Below, piece by piece: positions 24,199 through 35,948 of a DNA stretch of 64,000 bases (within the stretch, counting starts at the first letter, position 1; every line of letters starts with the position of its first letter). The position numbers and the translations under genes are program-made. The stretch is from Eurosta solidaginis (lineage: Eukaryota; Arthropoda; Insecta; Diptera; Tephritidae): NCBI RefSeq assembly GCF_040869045.1, contig NC_090319.1, positions 241,173,832 through 241,237,831 on the forward strand. The letters run 5' to 3'. The notes under the pieces are model-generated. The model did not search any database. It saw nothing but the letters and a program-made list of their open reading frames with translations, and was not told the origin of the DNA.

Positions 24199-26626
24199 GT
24201 TATACTCAGTTGAGCAGAGCTCACAGAGTATATTAAGTTTGATTGGATAAAGGTTGGTTGTACATATATAAAGGAATCGAGATAGATATAGACTTCCATA
24301 TATCAAAATAATCAGGATCGAAAAAAAAATTTGATTGAGCCATGTCGTCCGTCCGTCCGTCCGTTAACACGATAACTTGAGTAAATTTTGAGGTATCTTG
24401 ATGAAATTTGGTATGTAGGTTCCTGAGCACTCATCTCAGATCGCTATTTAAAATGAACGATATCGGACTATAAACACGCCCACTTTTTCGATATCGAAAA
24501 TTTCGAAAAACCGAAAAAGTGCGATAATTCATTACAAAAGACAGATAAAGCGACGAAACTTGGTAGATGGGTTGAACTTATGTTGCAGAATAGAAAATTA
24601 GTAAAATTTTGGACAATGGGCGTGGCACCGCCCACTTTAAAAGAAGGTAATTTAAAACTTTTGCAAGCTGTAATTTGGCAGTCGTTGAAGATATCATGAT
24701 GAAATTTGGCAGGAACGTTACTCCTGTTACTATATATACGCTTAATAAAAATTAGCAAAATCGGAGAAGGACCACGCCCACTTTTAAAAAAAAAATTTTT
24801 TAAAGTAAAATTTTAACAAAAAATTTAATATCTTTACAGTATATAAGTAAATTATGTCAACATTCAACTCCAGTAATGATATGGTGCAACAAAATACAAA
24901 AATAAAAGAAAATTTGAAAATGGGCGTGGCTCCGCCCTTTTTCATTTAATTTGTCTAGGAAACTTTTAACGCCATAAGTCGAACAAACATTAACCAATCC
25001 TTTTGAAATTTGGTGGGGGCATAGATTTTATGACGTTAACTGTTTTCTGTGAAAATTGGCGAAATCGGTTGATGCCACGCCCAGTTTTTATACACAGTCG
25101 TCCGTCTGTCCTTCCGCATGGCCGTTAACACGATAACTTGAGCAAAAATCGACATATCTTTACTAAACTCAGTTCACGTACTTATCTGAACTCACTTTGT
25201 ATTGGCGTAAAAAATGGCCGAAATCCGACTATGACCACGCCCACTTTTTCGATATCGAAAATTACGAAAAATGAAAAAAATGCCATAATTCTATACCAAA
25301 TACGAAAAAAAGGATGAAACATGGTAAGGTAATTGGATTGTTTTATTGAAGCGAAATATAACTTTAGAAAAAACTTTATAAAATGGCTGTAACACCTACC
25401 ATATTAAGTAGAAGAAAATGAAAAAGTTCTGCAGGGCGAAATAAAAAACACTTAAAATCTTGGCAGATATTACATATATAAATAAATTAGCAGTATCCAA
25501 CAGATGATGTTCTGGGTCACCCTGGTCCACATTTTGGTCGATATCTGGAAAACGCCTTCACATATACAACTACCACCACTCCCTTTTAAAACTCTCACTA
25601 ATACCTTTAATTTTATACCCATATCGTACAAACTCATTCTAGAGTCACCCCTGATCCACCTCTATGGCGATATCTCGAAAAGGCGTCCACCTATAGAACT
25701 AGGCCCCACGCCCTTTTAAAATACTCATTAACACCTTTCATTTGATACCCATATCGTACAAACATATTCTAAAGTCACCCCTGGTCCACCTTTATTGCGA
25801 TACCTCGAAAAGGCGTCCCCTATAGAACTAAGGCCCACTCCCTTTTAAAATACTCATTAACTCCTTTCGTTTGATACCCATATTGCACAAACGAATTTTA
25901 GAGTCACCCCTTTATGGCGATATCTCAAAACGGCGTCCACCTATGGAACTAAGGATTACTCCCTTTTAAAATACTCATTAACACCTTTCTTTTGATACCC
26001 ATATTGTACAAACAAATTCTAGGGTCACCCCTGGTCCACCTTTATGGCGATACCTCGAAAAGGCGTCCACCTATAGAACTAAGGCCCACTCCCTTTTAAA
26101 ATACTCATTAACTCCTTTCGTTTGATACCCATATTGCACAAACGAATTCTAGAGTCACCCCTTTATGGCGATATCTCAAAACGGCGTCCACCTATGGAAC
26201 TAAGGATTACTCCCTTTTAAAATACTCATTAACACCTTTCTTTTGATACCCATATTGTACAAACAAATTCTAGGGTCACCCCTGGTCCACCTTTTCGGCA
26301 ATATCTCGAAACGGCGTCCACCTATGGAACTAAGGATTACTCCCTTTTAAAATACTCATTAACACCTTTCATTTGATACCCATATCGTACAAACGCATTC
26401 TAGAGTCAACCGTGATCCACCTATGGCGTCCACCTATAGAACTATGGCCCACTCGCTCATAAAATACTTTTTAATGCCTTTCATTTGATACACATGTCAT
26501 ATAAACACATTCCAGGGTTTCCCTCGGTTCATTTTCCTACATGGTTATTTTTCCTTATGTTGTCACCATAGCTCTCAACTGAGTATGTAATGTTCGGTTA
26601 CACCCGAACTTAACCTTCCTTACTTG
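24199..26626 (-). repeat. Family A repeat, copy 5 (nested in copy 4)
   Basis: A full-length inverted copy of about 2.4 kb, from TTATACTCAGTTGAGCAGAG to AACCTTCCTTACTTG. It has about eight ~130-bp tandem units, and some neighbouring pairs (for example 25880-26020 and 26120-26290) are nearly identical, so units were added by local duplication. Comparison with other copies shows it went between ACTA and TTTTC, with no visible target duplication. Confidence 0.85.
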
Positions 26627-27017
26627 TTTTCTATTTTGCGTCATAAGGTCAACGCAACTACCAAGTTTCATCGCTTTATCCGTCTTTGGTGATAAATTAT
26701 CCCACTTTTTCGGTTTGTCGTAATTTTCGATATCGAAAAAGTGGGCGTGGTTGTAGTCCGATTTCATTTTAAACAGAGATCTGAGATGAGCGCCCAGGTA
26801 CCTACATACCAAATTTCATCAAGATACCTCAAAACTTACTCAAGTTATCGTGTTTACGGGCGGACGGACGGACATTGCGAAATGAATTTCTTTTTTCGCC
26901 CAGATCATTTTGATATATAGAAGTCTATATCTATCTCGATTAGTTTATGCCGTTACGGATTACCGTTATGCGAACAAAGTTAATATACTCTGTGAGCTCT
27001 GCTCAGCTGAGCATAAA
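26627..27017 (+). repeat. Family A repeat, copy 4, second part
   Basis: This resumes copy 4 at TTTTCTATTTTGCGTCATAA and ends at CTCAGCTGAGCATAAAAA. It includes a TCGATATCGAAAAAGTGGGC box and a GGCGGACGGACGGAC run. Confidence 0.8.
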
Positions 27018-27974
27018 AACTTGAAAGCTGTGATGAAGTACGAAGCAAAAAGTTGGTTGTTGTGCTGTTGCTTACTTTGAATTGTATTGTTGTTTATGGG
27101 TGGTGGTAGAAAGCTTGGTGGAGCAACACCTGCATATAATAAATCTATTGAAATTACCAAACTTAAAAATAAACATGCAATATATTTACGAATTTAGAAG
27201 TAAAATTTAAATAATCAAAAGTTTTGCTGTTGAATATCATATGCAAGCATAAAATTGCAGCATGTGAATCTGCTGCTCTTAACGTTTGGTAGCCAAAGAG
27301 CTATGCACAAATGTTGTATGAAAAGCCCGGAAAGTAAATAGGAAATGCATTAATACTAGAAACGGAAACTGATCGCATATCTTCAATGAGACTTGCAATC
27401 TCACCATCAGAAGTACTAACTTACTTCCATATTATTGGTACAGAGCATCCAGTTTAACTTACCCGATATTCACTCTTTTCACCAAGTACAAATTACAAAT
27501 GTAGTTCAAATTTTTTTTTGCCAAAAGAAGGCACAAAATATTGAAAAGCCGAAATCTGGAAGGAGAAAGTGAGTCAACAATTTAAAATGTATATACATAG
27601 TTATGTACATACATATGCGGATGTATGGCAGCAGGCTTCAGCAACAGTAGAATCAGAAACGGTAGCGACTATACTAGCACAGCTCTGCAGTTAATTTACG
27701 ACATTGAACTTTTATTGGGGAAATTCCTGTTCATTTCCATGCGTGTATTAAGAAATATTGGCGTTGCGAACTTCAACTCGAAATCGTGGAATATCCTTGG
27801 TTAAATCCTTAGATATGAATATACATACGAATATGCAGCAAGCTTATACAATGTACGAGTGTATATATTGTAATAATACCATACACGTACATCTGTAAGT
27901 ATGTAGTACCAGGTCGCTGTAAAATCTAAATGATTGGTCGTTTAAAAGAGTAAGCCCGGATGTGCCTTTTTGGA
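27018..27974. other. AT-rich DNA, no gene seen
   Basis: Microsatellite-like ATACATA strings occur near 27585-27620 and 27825-27900. I see no coding or element signal. Confidence 0.5.
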
Positions 27975-28545
27975 TATAGTTAGGTTAGGTTACGTTAAAG
28001 TGGCCGCCTCCGCTGCCCAAGCTGAGACTCAGGTAAGCCATTGTGACAAGTTGTGATATCACGAAGGGACCCTAGTTTCCCTTCTGTAGTATGTGCTTAA
28101 TACACCTATGGAGCTAAACAGCCAAAGTTGTATCTGTGGATACATCGGTACCGGGTCTTCGGCAGGGCAATGGCATCGATAATGATCTACGCTTCCTATC
28201 TCTTCCTCGTTCCAGCAGCTGCGGCAGAAGTCATTTGTTTGCAGGCCCATCTGAGCCCCATGGGCGCCCATAAGACAGTGACCTGTTCGAATACCCACTA
28301 ATGGGCTCATATAGAGGCGATTCAGAAATATGTCCGATTGCGATCTCTCTTCAGGCAGCTTGGGCCAGATTTGCCAGATTTGGAATTTTATGGCAGCTTG
28401 GCTATCGGCAAAAAATAGAAACAGAGTTAGTCACCAGCAGGTTAATAATTCTGTTATATTGCGGTTGAAGAGCACCATTTCAGTGTTTTCACGCTTGATG
28501 CTGAGTCCAGATTCCGTAGACCAAGTTTTTGTTAGATTTAGTGCA
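27975..28545 (-). pseudogene. LOA-type LINE remnant (3' part, internal deletions)
   Basis: On the minus strand this reads TWSTESGLSIK then TEMVLFNRN (reverse-transcriptase thumb region), FADSQAAIK (RNase H), then LVGIRTGHCLMGAHG and a FCRSCWNEEEIGSVDHYRCHC Cys/His motif. It ends in AACCTAACCTAAC, the same tail type as the LOA element at 16440. Parts between these blocks are deleted, and stops break the frame. It is a different copy, and probably a different subfamily, from the one at 10.8-16.4 kb. Confidence 0.75.
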
Positions 28546-28556
28546 TACATACATTC

Positions 28557-28795
28557 TCATGCGGCCCCGGGCAAAGCAACATCAAAATAGGTATTATAAA
28601 TAAGTTTTTTCAATTAGAAGAACATTTTTCGGAGCGGGGTATACCCTTTGGCAGTGTTTGGCAAGCACTCCAAGTGTATTTATGCCATGAAAAGCTTCTC
28701 AGTGAAAAATCATCTGCCTTGCAGATGCCGTTTGGATTCGGCATAGAACAAGTAGAGCCCGTCCCGCTTCGGAGGTTATCGCGCCTTAAACTTTT
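28557..28795 (+). mobile_element. SINE, 5'-truncated
   Basis: Starts at CCCCGGGCAAAGCAACATCA, just after box B of the full SINEs, and follows them through GCAGTGTTTGGCAAGCACTC and CATCTGCCTTGCAGATGCCG to TTCGGAGGTTATCGCGCCTT. A central piece of about 60 bp near the end is missing. Confidence 0.75.
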
Positions 28796-28892
28796 TTTTA
28801 CTTATATTTTCATACGTTTTCAGTAATTAAATTACGTGCTTTCTTTATATGACCAACCAGAAGCATGAAAGTGAATTTTTCTCAATTTTGAG

Positions 28893-29160
28893 TTGAATAT
28901 CGTTAGCTTAATGTGAAAATGTGCTAAGTCACTTTTTACGAATTTTACAGGAGACGAAAAAAACTGAATAATTTTTGAAATAACCTTTTTTTCAAAACTG
29001 TGAATGAGGATACCTTAGTTGCAATACTTTTGAGTGTAGAAGCTTTGAAAAAGATAAATAAAAATCACGTATGCGAACCCAGCAGCTATTTTATGACTTA
29101 GCACAATTTCCGCACTCAAAACTAATTTTTCCTCCTGACTTAGCACTTTTTACTCAATAT
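28893..29160. repeat. Left arm of an inverted repeat with GTGCTAAGTC motifs
   Basis: AATATCGTTAGCTTAATGTG followed by AAAATGTGCTAAGTCAC matches the reverse complement of 32410-32462. The decamer GACTTAGCAC or its complement occurs at 28931 and 29138, with a near match (GACTTAGCAC-A) at 29095. The arm is imperfect and about 270 bp. The interval between the arms holds LINE, SINE and TIR sequences. Confidence 0.55.
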
Positions 29161-29258
29161 GTTTCCCCATCACTCCTCCCCTTTAATGATTGAAATATAA
29201 CTAAAACTATATATATCACAAAAAATACTATTTATTTGTGAAACTATTTCTAACTATT

Positions 29259-29623
29259 GGCGACCACCGTGGTGTGATGGTAGCGTGCTTCGCCTACCAC
29301 ACCGAATGCTCTGGGTTCACACCCCGGGCAAAGCAACATCAAAATTTTAGAAATAAAGTTTTTCAATTAGAAGAAAATTTTTCTAAGGGGGTCGCCCCTC
29401 GACAGTGTTTGGCAAGCACTCCGAGTGTATTTCTGCCACGAAAAGCTCTCAGTGAAAACTCATCTGCCTCGCAGATGCCGTTCGGAGTCGGCATAAAACA
29501 AGTAAGTCCCGTTCCGCCAATTTGTAGGAAAAATTAAAAAAAGGAGCACGACGTAAATTGGAAGTGAAACTCGGCCTAAAATCTCTTCGGAGGTTATCGC
29601 GCCTTACATTTATTTATTTATTT
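29259..29623 (+). mobile_element. tRNA-derived SINE, full length
   Basis: The head contains a box A-like TGGTGTGATGGTAGCGTG and a box B-like GGGTTCACACCCC, the internal promoter of RNA polymerase III, so it derives from a tRNA. A ~250-bp body follows, then GGAGGTTATCGCGCCTTACA and a (TTTA)n tail. A 10-bp repeat TATTTCTAAC lies on both sides (29245-29254 and 29624-29633), four bases away on the left. It is inserted in a LINE remnant. It is not a working tRNA gene: the acceptor stem cannot close. Confidence 0.8.
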
Positions 29624-29675
29624 TATTTCTAACGGTTCTGATCTGGACTCTTTTGCCGGATGGTGCGCAAACAAT

Positions 29676-30664
29676 CACCCCTATTACGGTTGTCAACGTC
29701 AAACATCACTTCTTATCGTCGTCGAAATCACGTCGTATCAGCATCAATGTCACGTTAATCCATAACTGGTATTTACTAAGGCAATTTATTGATGTCGACG
29801 TGATATCGATAAAAATACGATCCCTATATTTTTGACAGCTGTTTATTTACAATTTGTATTGAATTAATTTTTTGTTTAGTGGACAATTTGTGGATCTAAA
29901 TAACTGCTGAAATCTATTAGTGCACAATTAAGCATTCCGGGCAAAATACACACAAGGAATTTGTTTACGAACTTTAGTGAATATATTCTAAATGATTGGA
30001 TTTCTCTTAAGTACACCATTAGCAACTCCCCACCTCCCAGAGCGTGGTGCACTAATGGAAAACTTAATCGAATTCGGGAGGGGTATCAAAATACCCGAAT
30101 TGACCTCGGTGTTAATAATCTGAAGGCGGAAATGAAAAATCCTTGAAATTTCACAAAAACCTTTTAATGAACCACTCGAAAGCTTGCAACTGTTTTTGCA
30201 AATATTTCCTAACGCAAGTAAAATTTTTATATTCCGACTTCGGATTATTAAAATCGAGGTCAATACGTGTCTTTTGGTACCTCTCCTAAATTTTTTGGGC
30301 GTGTTTTAGCAGTCGACCGCTACCCTAGAACATTACCACAATTCTACTAAACTGACTGTTGTTGGTTATTTTAACTATTTTCTGAAATTGAATAAAAAAT
30401 TAATAAATAAGAAGCATAAAAATCATATAAAAGCTTATTTTTTAAATTTTTAATAGTTGAATTCTGTATTGCCGCGCTTGTCGTCAGCAAAAACTGTGTC
30501 GACAAATTTTGTGTCGCGTCACGTCAACCCAACTTCAATATTGTTTTAGCCAATACAAAAAAACGCGTCAACACCTATCAATAGTTATCGACGTTAACAA
30601 CGCCGATACCAATTCATTAGCGTCGACTCTAATTTTCTCACTATTGACAACCGTAGTAGGGGTG
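29676..30664. mobile_element. TIR DNA transposon remnant, ~1 kb, 3-bp target duplication
   Basis: The ends are CACCCCTATTACGGTTGTCA on the left and TGACAACCGTAGTAGGGGTG on the right, near-perfect inverted repeats. AAT is present on both sides. Removing the element and one AAT restores an open LINE frame (W-C-A-N-N-S-L-F-L-N), which proves the boundaries. No transposase frame is visible inside, so it is non-autonomous. The 3-bp duplication recalls PIF/Harbinger elements, but AAT is not their usual TAA/TTA. Confidence 0.8.
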
Positions 30665-31224
30665 AATAGTTTATTTTTAAATTCAAGCAAATGCTGTGTT
30701 GTGTCCTATTCCATTAAGACAACTGCCACATACTTTATCTACAAAATAAATTCTAAATCTCTTAATCGTTGTCAAGAGAATAAAGACTTGGTTGTAATTT
30801 TTGACTCCAAACTCTCTTTCTCTAGTCACATTGATTTCGTTGTTTCAAAATTTGTTGCAATGGTTGGGTTCAGTAGACGTAACACCAGTGACTTTAAGGA
30901 CCCTATGACGTTGAAGGCACTTTATATATCCTTGATCAGAAGTGATATTGAATATTGCTAAATAATAGCGAATCCTTTCTATGAATCTAGCTCCTATAAA
31001 ATTGAGAAAGTTCCAAAAATTTTTACAAAATTGCTTTACGTATGCTTCACTGGCCAGACGGCCTCCCATCATATACCAGCAATCACAAATTGCTTGGTCT
31101 TCAGGCTTTGCATGACAGAAGAACTTTTATCTCACTCATGCTTGCCTATAATGTAATAAACTTTAGCACGAATTGCTTAATTTATCTAATTTGTTCATTC
31201 CATATATTCTGATGCATAGTACAT

Positions 31225-31580
31225 GGCGGCCACCGTGGTGTGATGGTAGCGTGCTCCGCCTACCACACCTATGCCCTGGGTTCGCACCCCGGGCAAAGCA
31301 ACATCAAAATTTTAGAAAAAAGGTTTTTCAATTAGAAGACACTTTTTCTCAGCGGGGTCGCCCCTCGGCAGTGTTTGGCAAGCGCTCCGGGTGTATTTCT
31401 GCCATGAAAAGCTCTCAATGAAAACTCATCTGCCTTGCAGATGCCGTTCGGAGTCGGCATAAAACATGTAGGTCCCGCCCGGCCAATTTGTAGGGCAAAT
31501 CAAGAGGAACACGACGCAAATTGGAAGAGAAGCTCGGCCTTAGATCTCTTCGGAGGTTATCGCGCTTTACATTTATTTAT
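31225..31580 (+). mobile_element. tRNA-derived SINE, full length
   Basis: Head GGCGGCCACCGTGGTGTGAT has box A (TGGTGTGATGGTAGCGTG), and GGGTTCGCACCCC is box B. The body matches the copy at 29259, including GCAGTGTTTGGCAAGCGCTC and CAGATGCCGTTCGGAGTCGG. The tail is (ATTT)n. It sits in the LINE remnant; TACAT occurs at both sides, a weak candidate target duplication. Confidence 0.8.
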
Positions 31581-31896
31581 TTACATTTATTTTTTAATAG
31601 ATTATTTATCGAAATAACCCATAAAACGAATTATGCTATGAATGAACCTATAGCTAGGACTATATATCTAGCAAATCGATTCAGTAGTGTTATTAATTTT
31701 AATAACAGCTTATATAAGTTTAAGCTTGAATTGTTTTTTATTTTTAACTAGTCTGTAAGAAAGCATGTAGTTATCGACATGTAAGAATTGAAGTAGATCA
31801 TAGTCAGCGCAAAGCATTTATCATACACCAAAGGCATGTATCAATTGGGTAAATCCAATTTCAAGGGATTTCCCGCACAATATATAGATTCTCCAA

Positions 31897-32175
31897 CCAA
31901 ATTTTCAACTCACCTAACCATGGCGAATCCTTTTTCATTGACAGCCGAGGCTCTGGCGGCCCCAAGTTCCTCATGGAACTAGGGGGTGGGGAGAGCGGGA
32001 TGGCATAGAAGGTTTAATGTAGTCATATAAATCGTTCCCGAAATGGTGGAGCTAGCAGTAACTTAATAGTGCCGGATCTATATCCGGCAAAGGGTCATCA
32101 ACATCGGTAACATTCCCCAAAGCCTTCGGGGAGTGTCTTTATCGTTAAAAAAACAACAACAACAAAGCATTTACT
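31897..32175 (+). repeat. Retroposon-like sequence with (AAC)n tail
   Basis: A moderately GC-rich stretch ending in CCCCAAAGCCTTCGGGGAGT, a good hairpin, then TTTATCGTTAAAAAAACAAC and an (AAC)n tail. The composition and tail look like the 3' end of a SINE or LINE. I cannot name the family, and its left boundary is a guess. Confidence 0.45.
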
Positions 32176-32244
32176 TTTAGACTGAATGAATTAAATAAAT
32201 AAATAAAATGCGCGCAGAAAGAAATTACTAGTAATTCAGATTGA

Positions 32245-32470
32245 TATCATTTACAGGTTGACTTAGTACATTTTTTTAACAGCTGACGACTTAGCACATT
32301 TATACATCATTACCCACAGCACGTAAAAATGAAAAATGAAAAAATTTTTTATTTGTGATCGATGTATTTTGAATTCAGTTTTAAAACTGCTTTAAAATAC
32401 AATTTTTCAAAAAAAGTGACTTAGCACTTTTTCACATAAAGCTAATGATATTTCATAAATGTTTATTAAA
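32245..32470. repeat. Right arm of the inverted repeat with GACTTAGCAC motifs
   Basis: The complement of the left arm at 28893-29160. AAGTGACTTAGCACTTTTTC at 32418, ACGACTTAGCACATTT at 32287 and a variant TGACTTAGTACAT at 32262 share the decamer. Similarity runs outward to AAAGCTAATGATATTTCAT. Confidence 0.55.
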
Positions 32471-33451
32471 ATTTCGAATAACTAGCACACTATATTACGG
32501 TCTAAATAAGGTGAATATGAAAAAATTTAGATTAATAAACTTTAAAAGTTTACTTACCAGCCTTTTGGTTTTTACACATTCATGTTTATGACATGTTTTA
32601 CTGCTTTTCCGGTCCGAAGCTCAGACTATATTTCAACGGTCCTATATTGCACCAAGTTATTATTATTATTAATAGTATATCCATATATACTGAAATTTTG
32701 TTTTGATAGATACTATACTTTCAAAATATGAATTCTTTGAAAGGAAAATCATATATATACACGAAATAAAATTAATTTAGAGATCAGGGGGTCAATTCCC
32801 TAACTGTGAAAAACTGAAAAATGTACACTTATTGAAAACTCATTTGCACACAAAATTTACACTTTAAATTTTCATGCGATTCTTTAATGTATTGTGCTGA
32901 ATTAGTACTGAATGTAAAAGTCATATGTCAGGGAGAAAATATTTATCAGACGCCATGAAAAGAAAAAAAGTTATTCTGCAACAGCGCGTATGAGTTTTGA
33001 ATGTCACAATAGTGTACACTGCAATCACAGTTTTGCTTTACAGAATCAGATTTTCAAATTTTACACAATTTCTTGTGTACACTTTAGAACTCACATATAG
33101 TGAATCGGGCCCCAGGTGATCCATTACAAGGTGTAAACGATACTAGAATTAAAAAAAGGAGCATTTCGAGATTTTTTTTAGCGCAATTCACTAAATTTTG
33201 ACATTTCTGAAATCCAGATTTCTACCGTGGTCGGTTATTGCTTTATTTATCGATTAAGTGATTCACTAACTTGGTTTTAACAAGAGTTGTTAAGTATTAA
33301 ATTTTTGAAAAAGTAGTATCTCTGGTGATGAAATGTCACAATTTACGAAAAGGTCAAAAAGGAATGGAGAAACATCAACTAATCATTCCGTGGCCCCACA
33401 AATTTTGTGCGGGATTCAAAAAAATTAATTTTTTTTGATATTCGGCGTTTT
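32471..33451. other. AT-rich DNA, no gene seen
   Basis: No coding signal, RNA gene or clear repeat. GTGTACACT occurs near 33012 and, in similar form, at 33072; I could not link it to an element. Confidence 0.45.
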
Positions 33452-35494
33452 TTATACTCAGTTGATCAGAGCTCACAGAGTATATTAAGTTTGATTGGAT
33501 AACGGTTGGTTGTACAGGTATAAAGAAATCGAGATAGATATAGACTTCCATATATCAAAATCATCAGGATCGAAAAAAAATTTGATTGAGCCATGTCCGT
33601 CTGTCCGTCCGTCCGTCCGTCCGTTAACACGATAACTTGAGTAAATTTTGAGGTATCTTGATGAAATTTGGTATGTAGGTTCCTGAACACTCATCTCAGA
33701 TCGCTATTTAAAATGAACGATATCGGACTATAACCACGCCCACTTTTTCGATATCGAAAATTTCGAAAAACAGAAAAAGTGCAATAATTCACTACCAAAG
33801 ACAGATAAAGCGATGAAACTTGGTATGTGAGTTGAACTTATAACGCAGAATAGAAAATTAGTAAAATTTTGGACAATTGGCGTGGCACCGCCCACTTTTA
33901 AAACAAGGTAATTTAAAATTTTGCAAGCTCTGATTTGGGAGTCGTTGAAGATATCATGATGAAATTTGGCAGGAACGTTACTCCTGTTACTATATGTGCG
34001 CTTAATAAAAATTAGGAAAATCGGATAAGAACCACGCCCACTTTTAAAAACAATTTTTTTTAAAGTAAAATTTTAACAAAAAATTTAATATCTTTACAGT
34101 ATATAAGTAAATTATGTCAACATTCACTTCCAGTAATGATATGGAGCAAGAAAATACAAGAATAAAAGAAAATTTCAAAATGGGCGTGGCTCCGCCCTTT
34201 TTCATTTAATTTGTCTAGGATACTTTTAAATCCATAAGTCGAAAAAAATTTACCAATCCTTTTGAAATTTGGTAGGGGCATAGATTTTATGACGTTAACC
34301 GTTTTCTGTTAAAATGGGCGAAATCGGTTGAAGCCACGCCCAGTTTTTATACACAGTCGACCGCCTGTCCTTCCGCTTGGCCGTTAACATGATAACTTGA
34401 GCAAAAATGGATATATCTTTACTAAACTTAGTTCACGTACTTACCTGAACTCACTTCATCTTGGAATAAAAAATGGCCGAAGTCGGACTATAACCACGCC
34501 CACTTTTTCGATATCGAAAATTACGAAAAATGAAAAAAAAAAATGCCATAATTCTCTATCAAATATGAAAAAAGGGATGAAACATGGTAATCATTTGTAA
34601 AATGGGTATGACACCTACCATATTAAGTAGAAGAAAATGAAAAAGTTCTGCAGGGCGAAATAAAAAACCCTTGAAATCTTGGCAGGTATTACATATATAA
34701 ATAAATTAGCAGTATCCAACAGATGATATTCTGGGTCACCCTGGTCCACATTTTGGTCGATATCTGGAAAACGCCTTCACATATATAACTACCACCACTC
34801 CCTTTTAAAACTCTCATTAATACATTTAATTTGATACCAATATCGTACAAACACATTCTAGAGTCACCCCTGGTCCACCTTTATGGCGATATCTCGAAAA
34901 GGCGTCCACCTATAGAACGAAGGCCCACTCCCTTTTAAAAATACTCATTAACACTTTCATTTGATACCCATATCGTGCAAACAAAGTCTAGAGTCACCCC
35001 TGGTCCACCTTTATTGCGATACCTCGAAAGGGCGTCCAACTATAGAACTTAGGCCCACTCCCTTCTAAAATACTCATTACCACCTTTCATTTGATACCCA
35101 TATCGTACAAACGCATTCTAGAGTCACCCCTGGTCCACCTTTATGGAGATATCTCAAAACGGCGTCCACCTATGGAACTAAGGATTACTCCCTTTTAAAA
35201 TACTCATTAACACTTTTCATTTGATACCCATATCGTACAAACAAATTCTAGAGTCAACCCTGATCAACCTTTATGGCGATATCCCTAAATGGCGTCCACC
35301 TATAGAACTTTGGCCCACTCCCCCATAAAATACTCTTTAATGCCTTTCATTTGATACATATTTCATACAAGCACATTCCATGGTTTCCCTCGGTTCATTT
35401 TCCTACATGGTTATTTTCCCTTATTTTGTCACCATAGCTCTCAACTGAGTATGTAATGTTCGGTTACACCCGAACTTAACCTTCCTTACTTGTT
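33452..35494 (-). repeat. Family A repeat, copy 7 (full length)
   Basis: An inverted copy of about 2 kb, from TATACTCAGTTGATCAGAGC to AACCTTCCTTACTTGTTTTT. It contains five ~130-bp tandem units and a GTCCGTCCGTCCGTCCGTCC run at 33602-33622. Confidence 0.85.
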
Positions 35495-35682
35495 TTTCTA
35501 TAGCTTCATAAATTGCAGTTTTGTTTTGAGCAGTGCCGCCGGATTTGCCTACATATATATGTACATATATATATATCATGATTTAGAGTATACGTATGTA
35601 TGTATGACCTTCCGTACATATATGTACAATGTAGGTATATACATACATATATAACTGTTTTCTGAGTATACATAGATATGTA

Positions 35683-35948
35683 TTAGAGCAGGTCAAATTT
35701 TTTTCCATCAGGAGTATAGCAAAATCGTAATCTACAGATGATTCTTAGAAAAATTTCTGAAGATACCACAGCTCAAATTCCGATTTCGGGTCCCCCACTT
35801 TTGCAAAATTGATATTTTGCCTTATGAATGTAGGGATTGGCCAAAAAATCTTCATAGCTTCTGATATAATTATAGGAAAAATGTCATATTGGGCTTACTT
35901 TAAAGGTATTTTACGTACATTTCAGAATCTGTATTAATATCTATAGGC
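35683..35948 (+). repeat. Left terminal inverted repeat of the composite
   Basis: Recognisable blocks shared with the right end are CATCAGGAGTATAGCAAAA, GTAATCTACAGATGATTCT, AAAAAATCTTCATAGCTTCT and AGAATCTGTATTAATATCTA. A 7- to 8-bp insertion (TATTTTACG region near 35911) separates it from the right copy. A fold-back element interrupts the repeat at CTATAG; it continues at 44210. Confidence 0.8.

Larger units (their letters stand above)
29634..31750 (+). pseudogene. CR1/Jockey-like LINE remnant, broken by two insertions
   Basis: The reading frame can be followed across the insertions. DLDSFAGWCANN (29648-29675) continues as NSLFLNSSKCCVVSYS (30668-30712), which together match the block after the reverse-transcriptase active site. 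Then come LVVIFDSKLSFSSHIDFV, GFSRRNTSDFKDPMTLKALY and a C-terminal part near 31620-31750 (THKTNYAMNEPIARTIYLAN). A TIR element (29676-30664) and a SINE (31225-31580) interrupt it. The 5' half is missing and stops are common. It resembles the remnant at 1885. Confidence 0.7.

Noticed and set aside
29259..31300. tRNA genes
   Set aside because: Box A and box B are present, but the cloverleaf does not close and the same heads occur in SINEs with bodies and tails.
33466..33694. Open frames with TDGRTDGQTD repeats
   Set aside because: These come from a GTCC microsatellite-like run in family A, not from a protein.
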